This document shows positions 8,606 through 18,559 of a stretch of DNA of 64,000 bases, one piece after another. This DNA comes from Microbispora rosea (lineage in GTDB: Bacteria; Actinomycetota; Actinomycetes; Streptosporangiales; Streptosporangiaceae), in assembly GCF_900156315.1 (NCBI RefSeq), contig NZ_FTNI01000005.1, forward strand, positions 1-64,000, in the 5' to 3' direction. The position numbers and the translations under genes were made by a program. The stretch's first letter is position 1, and every line of letters starts with the position of its first letter. The notes below the pieces were generated by a model that did not search any database, was not told the origin of the DNA, and worked only from the letters and a program-made list of their open reading frames with translations.

Positions 8606-9421
8606 ATGATCGTGGTAACGGGCGCCAGCGGAAACGTCGGCGGGCAGGTCGTCGCGCTGCTCGCCGCCGCAGGCGAGCGGGTGACCGCAGTCTCCCGGCG
8701 GACCGCCGAACTGCCCGAGGGCGTGCGGCAGGTGCGGGCCGACCTGGACGACCCCGCCGGGCTGAAGGACGCCTTCGAAGGCGCGGACGCCCTGTTCCTG
8801 CTGGTGGCGGGTCAGAACCCGCAGGCGATCCTCGACGCCGCCATGGCCGGCGGGGTCCGGCGGGTCGTCCTGCTGTCCTCGCAGGGGGCGGGGACCAGGC
8901 CGGACTTCTACCGCCACCCCGCCGCCTTCGAGGACGCGGTGCGCCGGTCCGGTCTGGAGTGGACCATCCTGCGGCCCGGCGGCTTCCACTCCAACGCCTA
9001 CGCCTGGGCGGAGTCCGTCCGCGGGGGCCGTACGGCGGCCGCCCCGTTCGGCGACGTCGGCCTGCCGACCATCGACCCGGCCGACATCGCCGAGGTCGCC
9101 GCGACCGTCCTGCGCGAGGACGGGCACGTCGGCCGCGTCTACGAGCTGACCGGTCCCGCGCCGACCACGCCGCGCGAACGCGTGGCGGCGATCGGCGCGG
9201 CCCTGGGCACGCCGGTGCGGTTCGCCGAGCAGACCAGGGAGGAGGCCCGGGCGCAGATGCTGCAGTTCATGCCCGAGCAGGTGGTGGAGGGGACGCTCGC
9301 CATCCTGGGGGAGCCGACGGACGCGGAGCGGCGGATCAGCCCGGACGTCGAGCGCGTGCTCGGCCGTGCTCCCCGGTCCTTCGCCGACTGGGCGGTCCGC
9401 AACGCCGCCGCCTTCCGATGA
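8606..9421 (+). CDS. NmrA-like NAD(P)-binding atypical SDR
   Basis: A 271-residue Rossmann protein. The dinucleotide motif VTGASGNVGGQVV opens the chain at residue 4, with the NmrA-type rhythm 'VTAVSRRTAELPEGV...RADLDDPAGLKDAFEGADALFLL'. The usual SDR catalytic Tyr-x3-Lys is not evident, as is normal for this atypical group. The group includes NAD(P)H:quinone reductase-like sensors and epimerase-like enzymes. GAGGAG (8595-8600) is ideally spaced before the ATG. It is the first gene of a likely operon with the haloalkane dehalogenase 41 bases downstream. The repeats around its promoter suggest repressor control. The substrate is unknown. Confidence 0.88.
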   Translation: MIVVTGASGNVGGQVVALLAAAGERVTAVSRRTAELPEGVRQVRADLDDPAGLKDAFEGADALFLLVAGQNPQAILDAAMAGGVRRVVLLSSQGAGTRPDFYRHPAAFEDAVRRSGLEWTILRPGGFHSNAYAWAESVRGGRTAAAPFGDVGLPTIDPADIAEVAATVLREDGHVGRVYELTGPAPTTPRERVAAIGAALGTPVRFAEQTREEARAQMLQFMPEQVVEGTLAILGEPTDAERRISPDVERVLGRAPRSFADWAVRNAAAFR

Positions 9422-9462
9422 ACCGATCGATGTGTTCCGCTCGACCTCTGAAAGGACCTGTC

Positions 9463-10323
<861 letters not shown>

Positions 10324-10403
10324 CGCCTCTCCGGTGACGCCCGGGCGTCCGGCCCTCCGGTACCGCGTCGCTCGCCGCCTCCTCCGCTCGGGAGAATTCA
10401 GGC

Positions 10404-11009
10404 ATGGTTGAACAGAGCATCTGGATGCAGAAGGTCGCCGCCGACCCCGATCACTCCACCTGGTTCATCGAGCGCTTCCGCTCCATGGCTCACGCCGGTG
10501 ACGACCTCGCCGGGGAAGCCCGCCTCGTGGACGCCATGGTGCCGCGCCGCGCCCGCATCCTCGACGCCGGCTGCGGAACCGGCCGGGTCGGTGGCGCATT
10601 GGCCGAGGCCGGCCACTACGTCGTCGGCGTCGACGTCGATCCGGCCCTGATCGAGGCCGCCGAGCAGGACCACTCCGGGCCGCGATGGATGGTCGGAGAC
10701 CTGGCCGAACTCGACCTTCCCGCGCAGGGCATCACCACGCCGTTCGATGCCGTCGTCTGCGCCGGGAACGTGATGGCGTTCCTCGCGCCCAGCACCCGTC
10801 GCGAGGTGCTGAGACGGTTCCGTGCGCACCTCGCGCCGGACGGCCGGGTCGCGATCGGCTTCGGCGCCGGCCGCGGCTACGAGTTCAGCGAGTTCTTCGC
10901 GGACGCGGCCGCCGGCGCGCTCGAACCCGACCTGCTGCTGTCCACCTGGGACCTGCGTCCGTTCAGGGACGACTCGACCTTCCTGGTCGCGCTCCTCCGC
11001 CCCGCGTGA
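10404..11009 (+). CDS. Class I SAM-dependent methyltransferase
   Basis: A 201-residue protein with the classical methyltransferase core: motif I as ILDAGCGTGRVGGALAEAG (about residues 52-70), the acidic end of strand 2 as VVGVDVDP, motif II/III around MVGDLAELDLP, and FDAVVCAGNVMAFL. It should transfer a methyl group from SAM to a small molecule in the cytoplasm. The substrate cannot be read from sequence. The start ATG has GGGAGAA a few bases upstream. It lies 80 bases after the dehalogenase, possibly in the same unit. Confidence 0.88.
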   Translation: MVEQSIWMQKVAADPDHSTWFIERFRSMAHAGDDLAGEARLVDAMVPRRARILDAGCGTGRVGGALAEAGHYVVGVDVDPALIEAAEQDHSGPRWMVGDLAELDLPAQGITTPFDAVVCAGNVMAFLAPSTRREVLRRFRAHLAPDGRVAIGFGAGRGYEFSEFFADAAAGALEPDLLLSTWDLRPFRDDSTFLVALLRPA

Positions 11010-11063
11010 CGCCCGCGCCGGTCGCCTGCCCCCGGGCAGGTCGCAACTGTCGGTGCCCTCCAA

Positions 11064-11120
11064 TACGGTCTTCTCGGCACGCGGAGCCCCGCCCGCCTCT
11101 CCTGGTGGGCGGGTCTCCGC
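11064..11120 (+). promoter_or_regulatory. -10 element and leader hairpin before jetA
   Basis: AATACGGT with -10 core TACGGT (11064-11069) is followed by a hairpin with 14-base arms and one mismatch: 11081-11094 pairs with 11107-11120 around a 12-nt loop. If the -10 is real, the jetA transcript carries this hairpin about 60 bases before its ATG. The hairpin could instead be the terminator of the upstream methyltransferase gene, which ends at 11009. No good -35 was found. Confidence 0.4.
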
Positions 11121-11181
11121 GATCGGGCGGGTGCGGCACGGAACGGTGGCACGGACCCGCGACACGGATCGGGGGGACCGG

Positions 11182-12750
11182 ATGGCGGACCGCAGGGCGT
11201 TGGACCTCGACTCGCTGGCGATCAGCGATCGGTTCAGGTTGTTCAACTTCACCAGGCGCGACGACCATGTGGCCTATCTCTGGGTCCTGCGGGCGATGGA
11301 CCGGCTGCGGGAGGTGCACCGGGTCCAGGTGGACGCCGGGGAGGTGCAGTCGGCCCTGAACGAGCTGACGCGGCTCCACGACGAGGTGCCCACGTTCGAC
11401 GGCAACCTGCGCGACCGGCTGGACGCCCTGTACGAGGACGGGGTGGTGCACCGGTTCGACGACGCGTCCCGGGCCGGCAACCTCGTCCGCTACCGCAACA
11501 GGCAGTCGGTCTACCAGTTCAGCGAGCTCGGCTACTGGGCGTACACCTCGGTCGAGGGGCTGCTCGCGGCCCGCATCCAGGACGCCAACCTGTCGCGCCT
11601 GGTCTTCTCCGACATCCTTGAGGACCTCAAGGCGCTCGCGGCGGCCAACCGCGCGGGGGAGGGCGAGCAGGTCTACCGCCGGCTGTCGCGGCTGGACTCG
11701 GTGATGGAGGACATGGGGCGCCGCTCCGCGCACTTCCATGTGACGCTGGGCGAGATCATCAGGTCCACCGACGCCTCCCCCGAGACGTTCCTGCGTTACA
11801 AGAACGCCCTGCTGACGCACATGTCCGAGTTCATGGCGGAGCTCGACCGCTACCTGCCCCGCCTGGCCACCGCCGTACGCGACGTCGAGGCGAGCGGCCT
11901 GGCCTCCCTGCTCGACCGCGCGGCGGCAGCGGACGAGCGGCCCTTCATGGAGCGGCACGAGCGGCTGGAGGACTGGCGCCGCCGCTGGTCGGTCCTGCGA
12001 GCGTGGTTCGCCCCTGAGGGGCCGCAGGAGTCCCGCGCCGGAGAGCTGCGCAACGCCACACGCGTCGCGGTGTCGGGGGTGATCGCGCTGCTGCGGCAGA
12101 TCTCGGAGGCGCAGCGCGGCGGCGTCAACCGGGCCACCCAGCTGCGGCACCTGGCCGAATGGGTCTGGAACGCGCCGGACGAGGGCGCCGCCCACGCGCT
12201 GACGGGCGCGGCGTTCAACCTGCGGAGCGCCCGGCACCTGGGCACGGCCCACGAGGACACCGAACAGATCTCGCCCAGGGCGACCTGGTGGGACGCGCCG
12301 GGGGTGGAGGTGTCGGTCACGCTCTTCCGCAGCGGCAAGGCGCCCACGACGGGCGTGCCCACGCCGGTGCGCGGCAACCCCGGGGCGCGGGCGGCGCTGC
12401 GCCGGGAGCAGGCGGCGGAACGCCGGGCCGAACGCGAGGCCGCCGGCCACCTGACCGAGCTGGGCGCGCACGGGCGGGTGCTCGACGAGTCCGAGACCCG
12501 GGTCCTGCTGAAACTGATGACGCGGGCGCTTGAGGGCCGCACGGTCGTCGCCGGCCGCCTGAAGAGAGGATCCGGCGCCAACGACGCCGTGATGGTCCGG
12601 CTCGTGCCGAGCGACACCGGAAGCGCCGTGCGCACCGCGCAGGGACTGCTCCACCTGCCCGGGTTCCGGGTCGAGCTCGCCGGGCGGACTCCGGCGGCGG
12701 GTTCGGCGGCAGGCCCGGGAACAGGCTCGGAAACAGGGGGTGCCCGGTGA
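11182..12750 (+). CDS. jetA: Wadjet type III component JetA (DUF2397)
   Basis: A 522-residue protein matching the DUF2397 / TIGR02677 family. It opens with FRLFNFTRRDDHVAYLWVLRAM, a hallmark of this group, and a winged-helix-like region with ALYEDGVVHRFDD and RYRNRQSVYQFSELGYWAY. Long helical regions follow. By analogy with type I Wadjet, JetA is the kleisin-like subunit that bridges the SMC-like JetC ATPases; this is family knowledge, not read directly here. The ATG at 11182 has a G-rich ribosome site a few bases upstream. It overlaps jetB by 4 bp and is the first gene of a complete jetABCD set. The C-terminal 20 residues are a low-complexity Gly/Ala/Ser tail. Confidence 0.9.
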   Translation: MADRRALDLDSLAISDRFRLFNFTRRDDHVAYLWVLRAMDRLREVHRVQVDAGEVQSALNELTRLHDEVPTFDGNLRDRLDALYEDGVVHRFDDASRAGNLVRYRNRQSVYQFSELGYWAYTSVEGLLAARIQDANLSRLVFSDILEDLKALAAANRAGEGEQVYRRLSRLDSVMEDMGRRSAHFHVTLGEIIRSTDASPETFLRYKNALLTHMSEFMAELDRYLPRLATAVRDVEASGLASLLDRAAAADERPFMERHERLEDWRRRWSVLRAWFAPEGPQESRAGELRNATRVAVSGVIALLRQISEAQRGGVNRATQLRHLAEWVWNAPDEGAAHALTGAAFNLRSARHLGTAHEDTEQISPRATWWDAPGVEVSVTLFRSGKAPTTGVPTPVRGNPGARAALRREQAAERRAEREAAGHLTELGAHGRVLDESETRVLLKLMTRALEGRTVVAGRLKRGSGANDAVMVRLVPSDTGSAVRTAQGLLHLPGFRVELAGRTPAAGSAAGPGTGSETGGAR

Positions 12751-14204
12751 CGACTCCCCGCGCCCGGGCCGCCGCCGGCGTCTCCGTCGCCGACCTCGGC
12801 TCCTACCAGCAGGCGGTACGCCGCGTGCTGACCTGCGACCTGATCACCAAGGACCGGCCGCGTCCCGGCGTGCTCGACCAGGTGCTGCGCTGGGCCGACG
12901 AGATGACTCGCGACTTCCGCGAGCTGCTCGGCTACACGCTGATCGCCACGACCCACCATGTGCGGCTGGTCCGCCACCTCGACGTCCTGGACGAGACGCA
13001 GCGCTCGATCTTCTCCCGCAAGGGCAAGCCGTTCGACCGCCGCCGGCTGGCCTACCTGTGCCTGGTGCTCGGGTCGTTCCAGCGCTCCCGCATCGAGATC
13101 AGCCTGGCGGACCTGGTGCGGATCTTCACCCCGCTGGCCAACTCCATCGACGGCCTCGGCTTCGACCCCGCGATCGGATCGCACAAGGCCGCCGTCGTCG
13201 ACGTGCTGGGCTGGCTGGTGGACCGGGGCGCGCTCCGGCTGTCCGACGGCAGCCTGGAGTGGTGGGCGCGCGACACCGAACGCGGCGACGCGCTGTACGA
13301 CATCGACCATGACATCTGTGCGGTGCTGTTCAAGCCGGCCAGGCCCGTCCAGCACCTCACCAGCGCGGCCGGCCTGGTGCACGAGCCGCCGCACGCGAAC
13401 CCGGCCCGCAGGGCGCGGCGGCTGCTCGTCGAGTTCCCCGTGGTGTACTACGCGGACGTCGAGCCCGAGGTGGCCGACGCGTTGCACGCCCCCGGCCTCG
13501 CCGAGGACCTCGTCCGGTTCACCGGCCTGGTGCTGGAACGGCGGGCGGAGGGCGTCATGCTCGCCGATCCGGGCGGCGTCTTCACCGACCGGCCGTTCCC
13601 GGGCCGGGGCAACGCGGTGAGCCGCGCGGCGGGGCTGCTGCTGGCGAAGGTCGCCGATCTTCTGGAGGATCCCGAGCACGTGCCGGAGCGGCTGCCCGTG
13701 CCCGCGCTCGCCCACGACCAGGCCGGTCTCGTGGCGCGGATGGACGCGGGCCTGCCCCGCGACGGGATCGTCGCCGAGCTCGCCTGGTCTCCGTCCGAGG
13801 CCGAGCCATTCCCCAACGACCGGTCCGCGCCCGCAGAGGCGCCGTTCGTGGAGCGCAGCCGCCTGGAGACGATGACGACCGAGCTGTACGACGAGTTCGG
13901 GGCGGCCTCGTTCACCAGCGTCTGGCAGCAGGATCCCCGGGGGCTGCTCGACGCCGTCGTCGGCTTCCTCGCGGATCTGACGCTGCTCAGGCCGGTGCCC
14001 GGAGGCGTGCTCGTCCTGCCCGCCGCGCTGCGCTACCGCAACATCCGGGCCGCCCTGCCCACCCGGACGTCGGGCGGCCAGTTGTCGCTGGTGGCCCTGC
14101 CGGAGCCGGCGGCGCAGCAGGGTTCGTCCGGCCAGCAGGGTTCGTCCGGCCAGCAGGGTTCGTCCGGCCAGGAGGTTTCGTTCACGCAGGAGGAGGAGCG
14201 ATGA
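12747..14204 (+). CDS. jetB: Wadjet type III component JetB (DUF2398)
   Basis: A 485-residue protein of the DUF2398 / TIGR02678 family. Typical blocks are SYQQAVRRVLTCDLITKDRPRPG near the start, DFRELLGYTLIATTHHVRLVRH, and YLCLVLGSFQRSRIEISLADLVRIFTPLANS. It corresponds to the KITE-like winged-helix subunit of the SMC-type complex that helps the ATPase recognise and reshape circular DNA. The start overlaps the jetA stop by 4 bp, and the end overlaps jetC by 4 bp, so translation is probably coupled. The C-terminus contains three identical QQGSSG units followed by QEVSFTQEEER. This repeat looks recently expanded and is probably a flexible tail. Confidence 0.9.
   Translation: MTTPRARAAAGVSVADLGSYQQAVRRVLTCDLITKDRPRPGVLDQVLRWADEMTRDFRELLGYTLIATTHHVRLVRHLDVLDETQRSIFSRKGKPFDRRRLAYLCLVLGSFQRSRIEISLADLVRIFTPLANSIDGLGFDPAIGSHKAAVVDVLGWLVDRGALRLSDGSLEWWARDTERGDALYDIDHDICAVLFKPARPVQHLTSAAGLVHEPPHANPARRARRLLVEFPVVYYADVEPEVADALHAPGLAEDLVRFTGLVLERRAEGVMLADPGGVFTDRPFPGRGNAVSRAAGLLLAKVADLLEDPEHVPERLPVPALAHDQAGLVARMDAGLPRDGIVAELAWSPSEAEPFPNDRSAPAEAPFVERSRLETMTTELYDEFGAASFTSVWQQDPRGLLDAVVGFLADLTLLRPVPGGVLVLPAALRYRNIRAALPTRTSGGQLSLVALPEPAAQQGSSGQQGSSGQQGSSGQEVSFTQEEER
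14115..14168 (+). repeat. 18-bp tandem repeat, three copies, in the 3' end of jetB
   Basis: The 18-bp unit CAGCAGGGTTCGTCCGGC occurs three times without mismatch (14115-14132, 14133-14150, 14151-14168), and a degenerate copy follows. Because 18 is a multiple of three, copy-number change keeps frame and only alters the number of QQGSSG units in the JetB tail. Confidence 0.95.
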
Positions 14205-17200
14205 CGCCGCCGAGCGACCGGTTCCAGCCCAGCAGGGCCGGTGTGATCAACGTCTGGGACTACGTGGACGAGGAGTTCGCCTTCGCCGACGGGCGGCTGG
14301 TGCTGCGCGGGCACAACGGCTCGGGCAAGACCAAGGCGCTGGAGGTGCTCTTCCCGTTCATCCTCGACGGCGTGGCGGACGCCCGGCGGCTCGACCCGTT
14401 CAGCGGCGAGAACCGCACGATGAAGTCCAACCTGCTCTATCGGGGGCAGGAGGCCGAGTACGGCTACGTGTGGACGGAGTTCGCCCGGCGGGAGATCGGG
14501 GCGGAGCCCGCCGCGACCGACGAGACCGTCACCCTCATCATCGGCATCCGCGCGCACCGGCACAGAGACGGGGTGCGGACCTCGTTCTTCGTCACCGACA
14601 GGCGCCTCGGCGTCGACTTCGGGCTGCTGGCGCCCGACTCCCGGCCGCTGACCGAGCGGCAGCTCAAGGCCGTCCTCGGCCCGGACGCCCACAGCGAGAC
14701 CGCCACCCAGTATCGGGACGCGGTGGACGCCCGCCTGTTCGGGCTCGGCAGGGAGCGCTACACGCAGCTCCTCGACCTGCTGCTGGCGCTGCGCCGTCCG
14801 CTGCTGGCCAAGGACCTCGACCCCGACAAGGTCTCCGGCACGCTCACCTCGGGTCTCAGCCCCATCGACGAGGAGCTCGTCGACCAGGCGGCCCGCGACT
14901 TCGAGAACCTGGCGGCGGTCCAGAAGCAGTTCGACGACTTCGCCGTCGCCGACGCGGCCGTACGGGCGTTCCTCACCGACTACGTCGCGTACCTGCGCAC
15001 CCATGCGAAGGCCCGGCTCGCCCGCATCCACACGGAGATGGACGGAGCGGTGGAGCACGCCCGCACGCTCGTGCGTGCGGAGGAGGCGCGGAAGGGGGCC
15101 GCGGCGGCACGTGAGGCCGCCTCGGCGGCGGCCGCCGCGGCCGAGGCCGAACGGGAAGGGCTGGAGCGCCGGCTCGCCGCGTTGCGCGCGGACGACGCCT
15201 ACCGCGCCCGGGGCGAGCTGGAGCTGCGCCGCCGTCAGATCGTCAAGACCGGTGAGGAGATCGAGCGGGAGCGCGCCCGGCTGGCGGACGGCGCCGAGCA
15301 CCTGACCGCCCTGGAGGGCGAGGCGGGCGAGCTCGCGGAGCGGCTGGAGGGCGCGCGGGCGGCGATCGTCCGCCACGCCACCGACCTCGCCGACGCGGCG
15401 GAGCGGGCCGGCGTCTCCCACGACGGGGACGGCCCGGCCGACACGGGGGAGGACCTGCTCACGACGGCGAGGGCACGCGCCACCGCCCGCAGGGACGACG
15501 TCGCGATGGTCCGCGACGAGATCGCCCGGGTGTCGGGGGCGGAGCGGGACCGCCTGCGGGCGGAGACCGACAGGGACAAGGCGGACAAGGACGTCGAGGA
15601 ACGGGAATCGCGGTGCGAGGCCGCCGACGCCGCGCTGGTGACGGCACGCCGCCGGGCCCGCGAGGCGCTCGACGTCTGGGCCACCCGCTGGGCCGGCTCG
15701 TCCGAGCCCCCGGGAGACGCGCCAGGTGACCTGAACCCGGAGGACGACGAGGCGGTGGCCGGGCCCGCCGACGTGGCGGCGCTGGCGGAGGCGCTCACCC
15801 ATGCCGGAGACGCCGGGGCGCCGTCCCTGGCCGAGGTCTACAGCGTGCGGACCGAGGAGCGGCGGACGGAGGCGGCCAGGTCCGCGGAACGCCTGTCCGC
15901 CCGGGCGCGCGACCTCGCCGCCGACCTCGTCCGCCTGCGCCGCGAGCGGGAGGAGATCGCGGCGGAGCGCGACGAGGCGCCGCCGCACGACGACCGCAGG
16001 ACGGCGGACCGTGACGGACGCCCGGGGGCGCCCCTGTGGCGGCTCGTCCGGTTCGCCGGCGACCTCGACGAGAAGGAGGCGGCCGGCCTCGAAGGCGCGC
16101 TGTACGGCGCGGGGCTGCTGACCGCCTGGGTGCACCCGCAGGCACGGCACACCCTCGCCGCCGTCGAGGTCCTGGAATCCGACGGTTACCTGCTCCCGCT
16201 CCCCGAGGAGAGCCGCCCCTCCGGCCGTACGCTCGCCGACGTCCTCGTGCCGGAGGAACAGGACCTGGTGCCGGCGGCGGTCGTCGCGGACGTGCTGCGG
16301 TCGGTCGCGGTCGCCGACACGATCACGCCCGCCCGGGATCGTCAGGCTGGTCCCGCGCCGACGGTGACCGGCCGGGCACAGTTCGGCCTCGGGCTCCTCC
16401 TCGGCGCCCGGCCCAAGCCGTCGCCCGAGTACATCGGCGCCACGAACCGGGCCAACCGCCGCGCGGCCAGGCTCGCCGAGTATGACGAGACGATCGGTGA
16501 GACGAGCCGGGCGCACGAGGACGCCCAGCGCGACCTGGCGCGCGCGAACCGCCGCCTTGAGGACTTCGCCCGGGCCCGGCGGGAGCTTCCGCCCGCCACG
16601 GCGGTGGTCGAAGCCGTCACCCGCGTGTCGCAGGAGTCCGCGCTGCTGGCCCAGGCGCGGTCGGCGCTCGCGGACCGCCGCCGCGACCTCGACGCCGCGG
16701 TGGCCCAGGTCGACGCGTCGCGCCGGAGGCTGCGGCAGGTCGCGGCGGAACGGAGCATGCCCGTCGCCGAACAGGAGGTCGACGCGGTCGCGCGGGCCGT
16801 CGACGACTTCCTCTCGACGGCGCAGCGGCTGCACGACGGCCGCGAGCGGGCCGTGTCCGAGGAGCGGGACCTCGCGTCGCGGCAGGCCACCATCGCCCGG
16901 CAGCGCGAGCGGCACGACGCGGACTCCCGCGCTCTGGAGGACAAGGAGCGGGAGCACCGGGCCGACGCCGAGGAGCTCAGGGCGGGCGAGGAGGCCCTGG
17001 ACGCGCCGCTGCGCGAGGTGCTCGCCCAGATCGGCGAGGCCGAGCGCCGTCTCGCCGAGGTCCGGGGGCGGTGCGAAGAGCACGCCGCCACGGCGGCGCG
17101 GGAGAACGAGGCGCTGATCGTCGCCCAGGCCGACCTCAGGCACGGCCAGGCCTCCCTCGGCCAGGCGCTCGGGCACCTCTTCGAGCACGTCGCGGCGTTC

Positions 17201-18559
17201 GGGCCGTACGCGCATCTGGAGCTGCGCCCGCTGCTCGGCGTCACCGCAACCGCGCCGTGGCCCGCCCACGTCGGCTGGCCCGAACCGGCGGAGGCGGCCG
17301 CGTCGGTGGCCGCCGAGCTGTCCGCCCACTCCGCCGCCGGAGAGGGGGGTGGACAGCCGCCGGACCCCGCCGCCTTGGTCGGCCGGGTGCTGCCGGGAGC
17401 CGTGGCCGCGCTGCTGGACGCCTTCGCCGCGGAGATGGCCGACATCCGCGTGCCCGGGGAGAGCGCGCTCAAGAACGCCGCGAGCCGGCTGTCGGCCTCG
17501 CTGCGCACCTTCCAGGACGCGCTCGACGGCTGCGCCGAGGACTATCGCCTGGAGCACGACCCCACCGGCGTCGTCATGGTCTACGTCAGCGACGAGGGCG
17601 GCCGCAATCCCGTCGCGGCGTTCGCCCGGCGGGTCGCCGACCGCGTCCAGGAGCAGGGGCTGCTGCTCGAGGAACGGGAGCGCACGGTGCTGGAGGACGA
17701 GTTGCTCACCACGCTCGCCCAGCAGGTGCACGACCGGGTCCGCACCGCGCGTGACCTGGTGCGGGGGATGAACGAGGACACCCGGTCACGGCCCATGTCG
17801 TCCGGCACCAGGATCGGCATCCGATGGGGCCGCTCCGACCGGCTGAACGACCGGCAGGTCGCGGTCTCGCGGCTCCTCGACAGGGACGCGCAGGGGCTCG
17901 GCGCGCCCGGCCTGGGCGAGCTGCGCGGCCTGCTGCGGGAGATGATCCGCGACTACCGGGCCGCCCATCCGCGCGCCACCTACAAGCAGGCGCTGGCCGA
18001 CGTGCTCGACTACCGCACCTGGTACGGCTTCGAGCTGGTGCTCGCCGTGCCGGGGGAGAAGGAGGTGAAGCTCACCCGGGCCAAGCACGAGGAGATGTCC
18101 GGTGGGGAGAAATCGGCGGCCATCCACCTCCCGCTGTTCGCCGCGGCCAACGCCCTCTACTCGTCCGCCAAGCCCACGTGCCCACGGATGATCGCGCTGG
18201 ACGAGGCGTTCGCCGGCATCGACGACCGGTACAAGCCCGAGCTGCTGGGGCTGACCGCGAAGTTCGGCCTCGATCTGTTCATGACCGGCCACGACCTGTG
18301 GATCCACTTCGACACGGTGCCGATGGCCGCGCACTATGACATGCACCACGACAAGAGCGCGCACGCGGTGTCGGCGATGCTCATGCTCTGGGACGGCGCC
18401 CAGACCGTCGACGCCGACGCCGGTTTCTCCGGCAACGAGGAGCTGGCCGAGACGCTGCTCGGCTTCCGGCCGAGCCGCCGCGCCCCCGCCCTCACCGAGG
18501 GCACCCTCCTCGCCGCCGACGGCGACGACGAGCCCGACGACGCGGAGGCCGGCGTATGA
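14201..18559 (+). CDS. jetC: Wadjet type III component JetC (SMC/SbcC-like ATPase)
   Basis: A 1452-residue SMC-like ATPase of the TIGR02680 family. Walker A (LRGHNGSGKT, about residues 35-44) is near the N-terminus. The ABC signature (EEMSGGEKSA, about 1297) and Walker B (PRMIALDEAFAGID, about 1330) are near the C-terminus, with coiled-coil-type sequence rich in Glu, Arg and Ala in the arms (roughly 270-480 and 760-1000). A hinge-like globular part (PLWRLVRFAGDLDEKEAAGLEGALYGAGLL) starts near residue 610. Known Wadjet complexes use ATP to extrude DNA loops and detect small circles. All motifs look intact. Both ends overlap their neighbours by 4 bp, implying stoichiometric coupled translation. 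Confidence 0.95.
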   Translation: MTPPSDRFQPSRAGVINVWDYVDEEFAFADGRLVLRGHNGSGKTKALEVLFPFILDGVADARRLDPFSGENRTMKSNLLYRGQEAEYGYVWTEFARREIGAEPAATDETVTLIIGIRAHRHRDGVRTSFFVTDRRLGVDFGLLAPDSRPLTERQLKAVLGPDAHSETATQYRDAVDARLFGLGRERYTQLLDLLLALRRPLLAKDLDPDKVSGTLTSGLSPIDEELVDQAARDFENLAAVQKQFDDFAVADAAVRAFLTDYVAYLRTHAKARLARIHTEMDGAVEHARTLVRAEEARKGAAAAREAASAAAAAAEAEREGLERRLAALRADDAYRARGELELRRRQIVKTGEEIERERARLADGAEHLTALEGEAGELAERLEGARAAIVRHATDLADAAERAGVSHDGDGPADTGEDLLTTARARATARRDDVAMVRDEIARVSGAERDRLRAETDRDKADKDVEERESRCEAADAALVTARRRAREALDVWATRWAGSSEPPGDAPGDLNPEDDEAVAGPADVAALAEALTHAGDAGAPSLAEVYSVRTEERRTEAARSAERLSARARDLAADLVRLRREREEIAAERDEAPPHDDRRTADRDGRPGAPLWRLVRFAGDLDEKEAAGLEGALYGAGLLTAWVHPQARHTLAAVEVLESDGYLLPLPEESRPSGRTLADVLVPEEQDLVPAAVVADVLRSVAVADTITPARDRQAGPAPTVTGRAQFGLGLLLGARPKPSPEYIGATNRANRRAARLAEYDETIGETSRAHEDAQRDLARANRRLEDFARARRELPPATAVVEAVTRVSQESALLAQARSALADRRRDLDAAVAQVDASRRRLRQVAAERSMPVAEQEVDAVARAVDDFLSTAQRLHDGRERAVSEERDLASRQATIARQRERHDADSRALEDKEREHRADAEELRAGEEALDAPLREVLAQIGEAERRLAEVRGRCEEHAATAARENEALIVAQADLRHGQASLGQALGHLFEHVAAFGPYAHLELRPLLGVTATAPWPAHVGWPEPAEAAASVAAELSAHSAAGEGGGQPPDPAALVGRVLPGAVAALLDAFAAEMADIRVPGESALKNAASRLSASLRTFQDALDGCAEDYRLEHDPTGVVMVYVSDEGGRNPVAAFARRVADRVQEQGLLLEERERTVLEDELLTTLAQQVHDRVRTARDLVRGMNEDTRSRPMSSGTRIGIRWGRSDRLNDRQVAVSRLLDRDAQGLGAPGLGELRGLLREMIRDYRAAHPRATYKQALADVLDYRTWYGFELVLAVPGEKEVKLTRAKHEEMSGGEKSAAIHLPLFAAANALYSSAKPTCPRMIALDEAFAGIDDRYKPELLGLTAKFGLDLFMTGHDLWIHFDTVPMAAHYDMHHDKSAHAVSAMLMLWDGAQTVDADAGFSGNEELAETLLGFRPSRRAPALTEGTLLAADGDDEPDDAEAGV

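Noticed and set aside
7999-9462. A longer N-terminus for the haloalkane dehalogenase frame, starting at 8011.
   Set aside because: It would overlap the divergent arabinanase and the entire NmrA-like gene; the GTG at 9463 has a good ribosome site and gives the normal family length.
14033-17731. A 1232-codon open frame on the minus strand opposite jetC.
   Set aside because: It is the antisense shadow of a GC-rich coding gene; composition is Arg/Gly/Val-rich without any domain, and jetC has all motifs on the plus strand.
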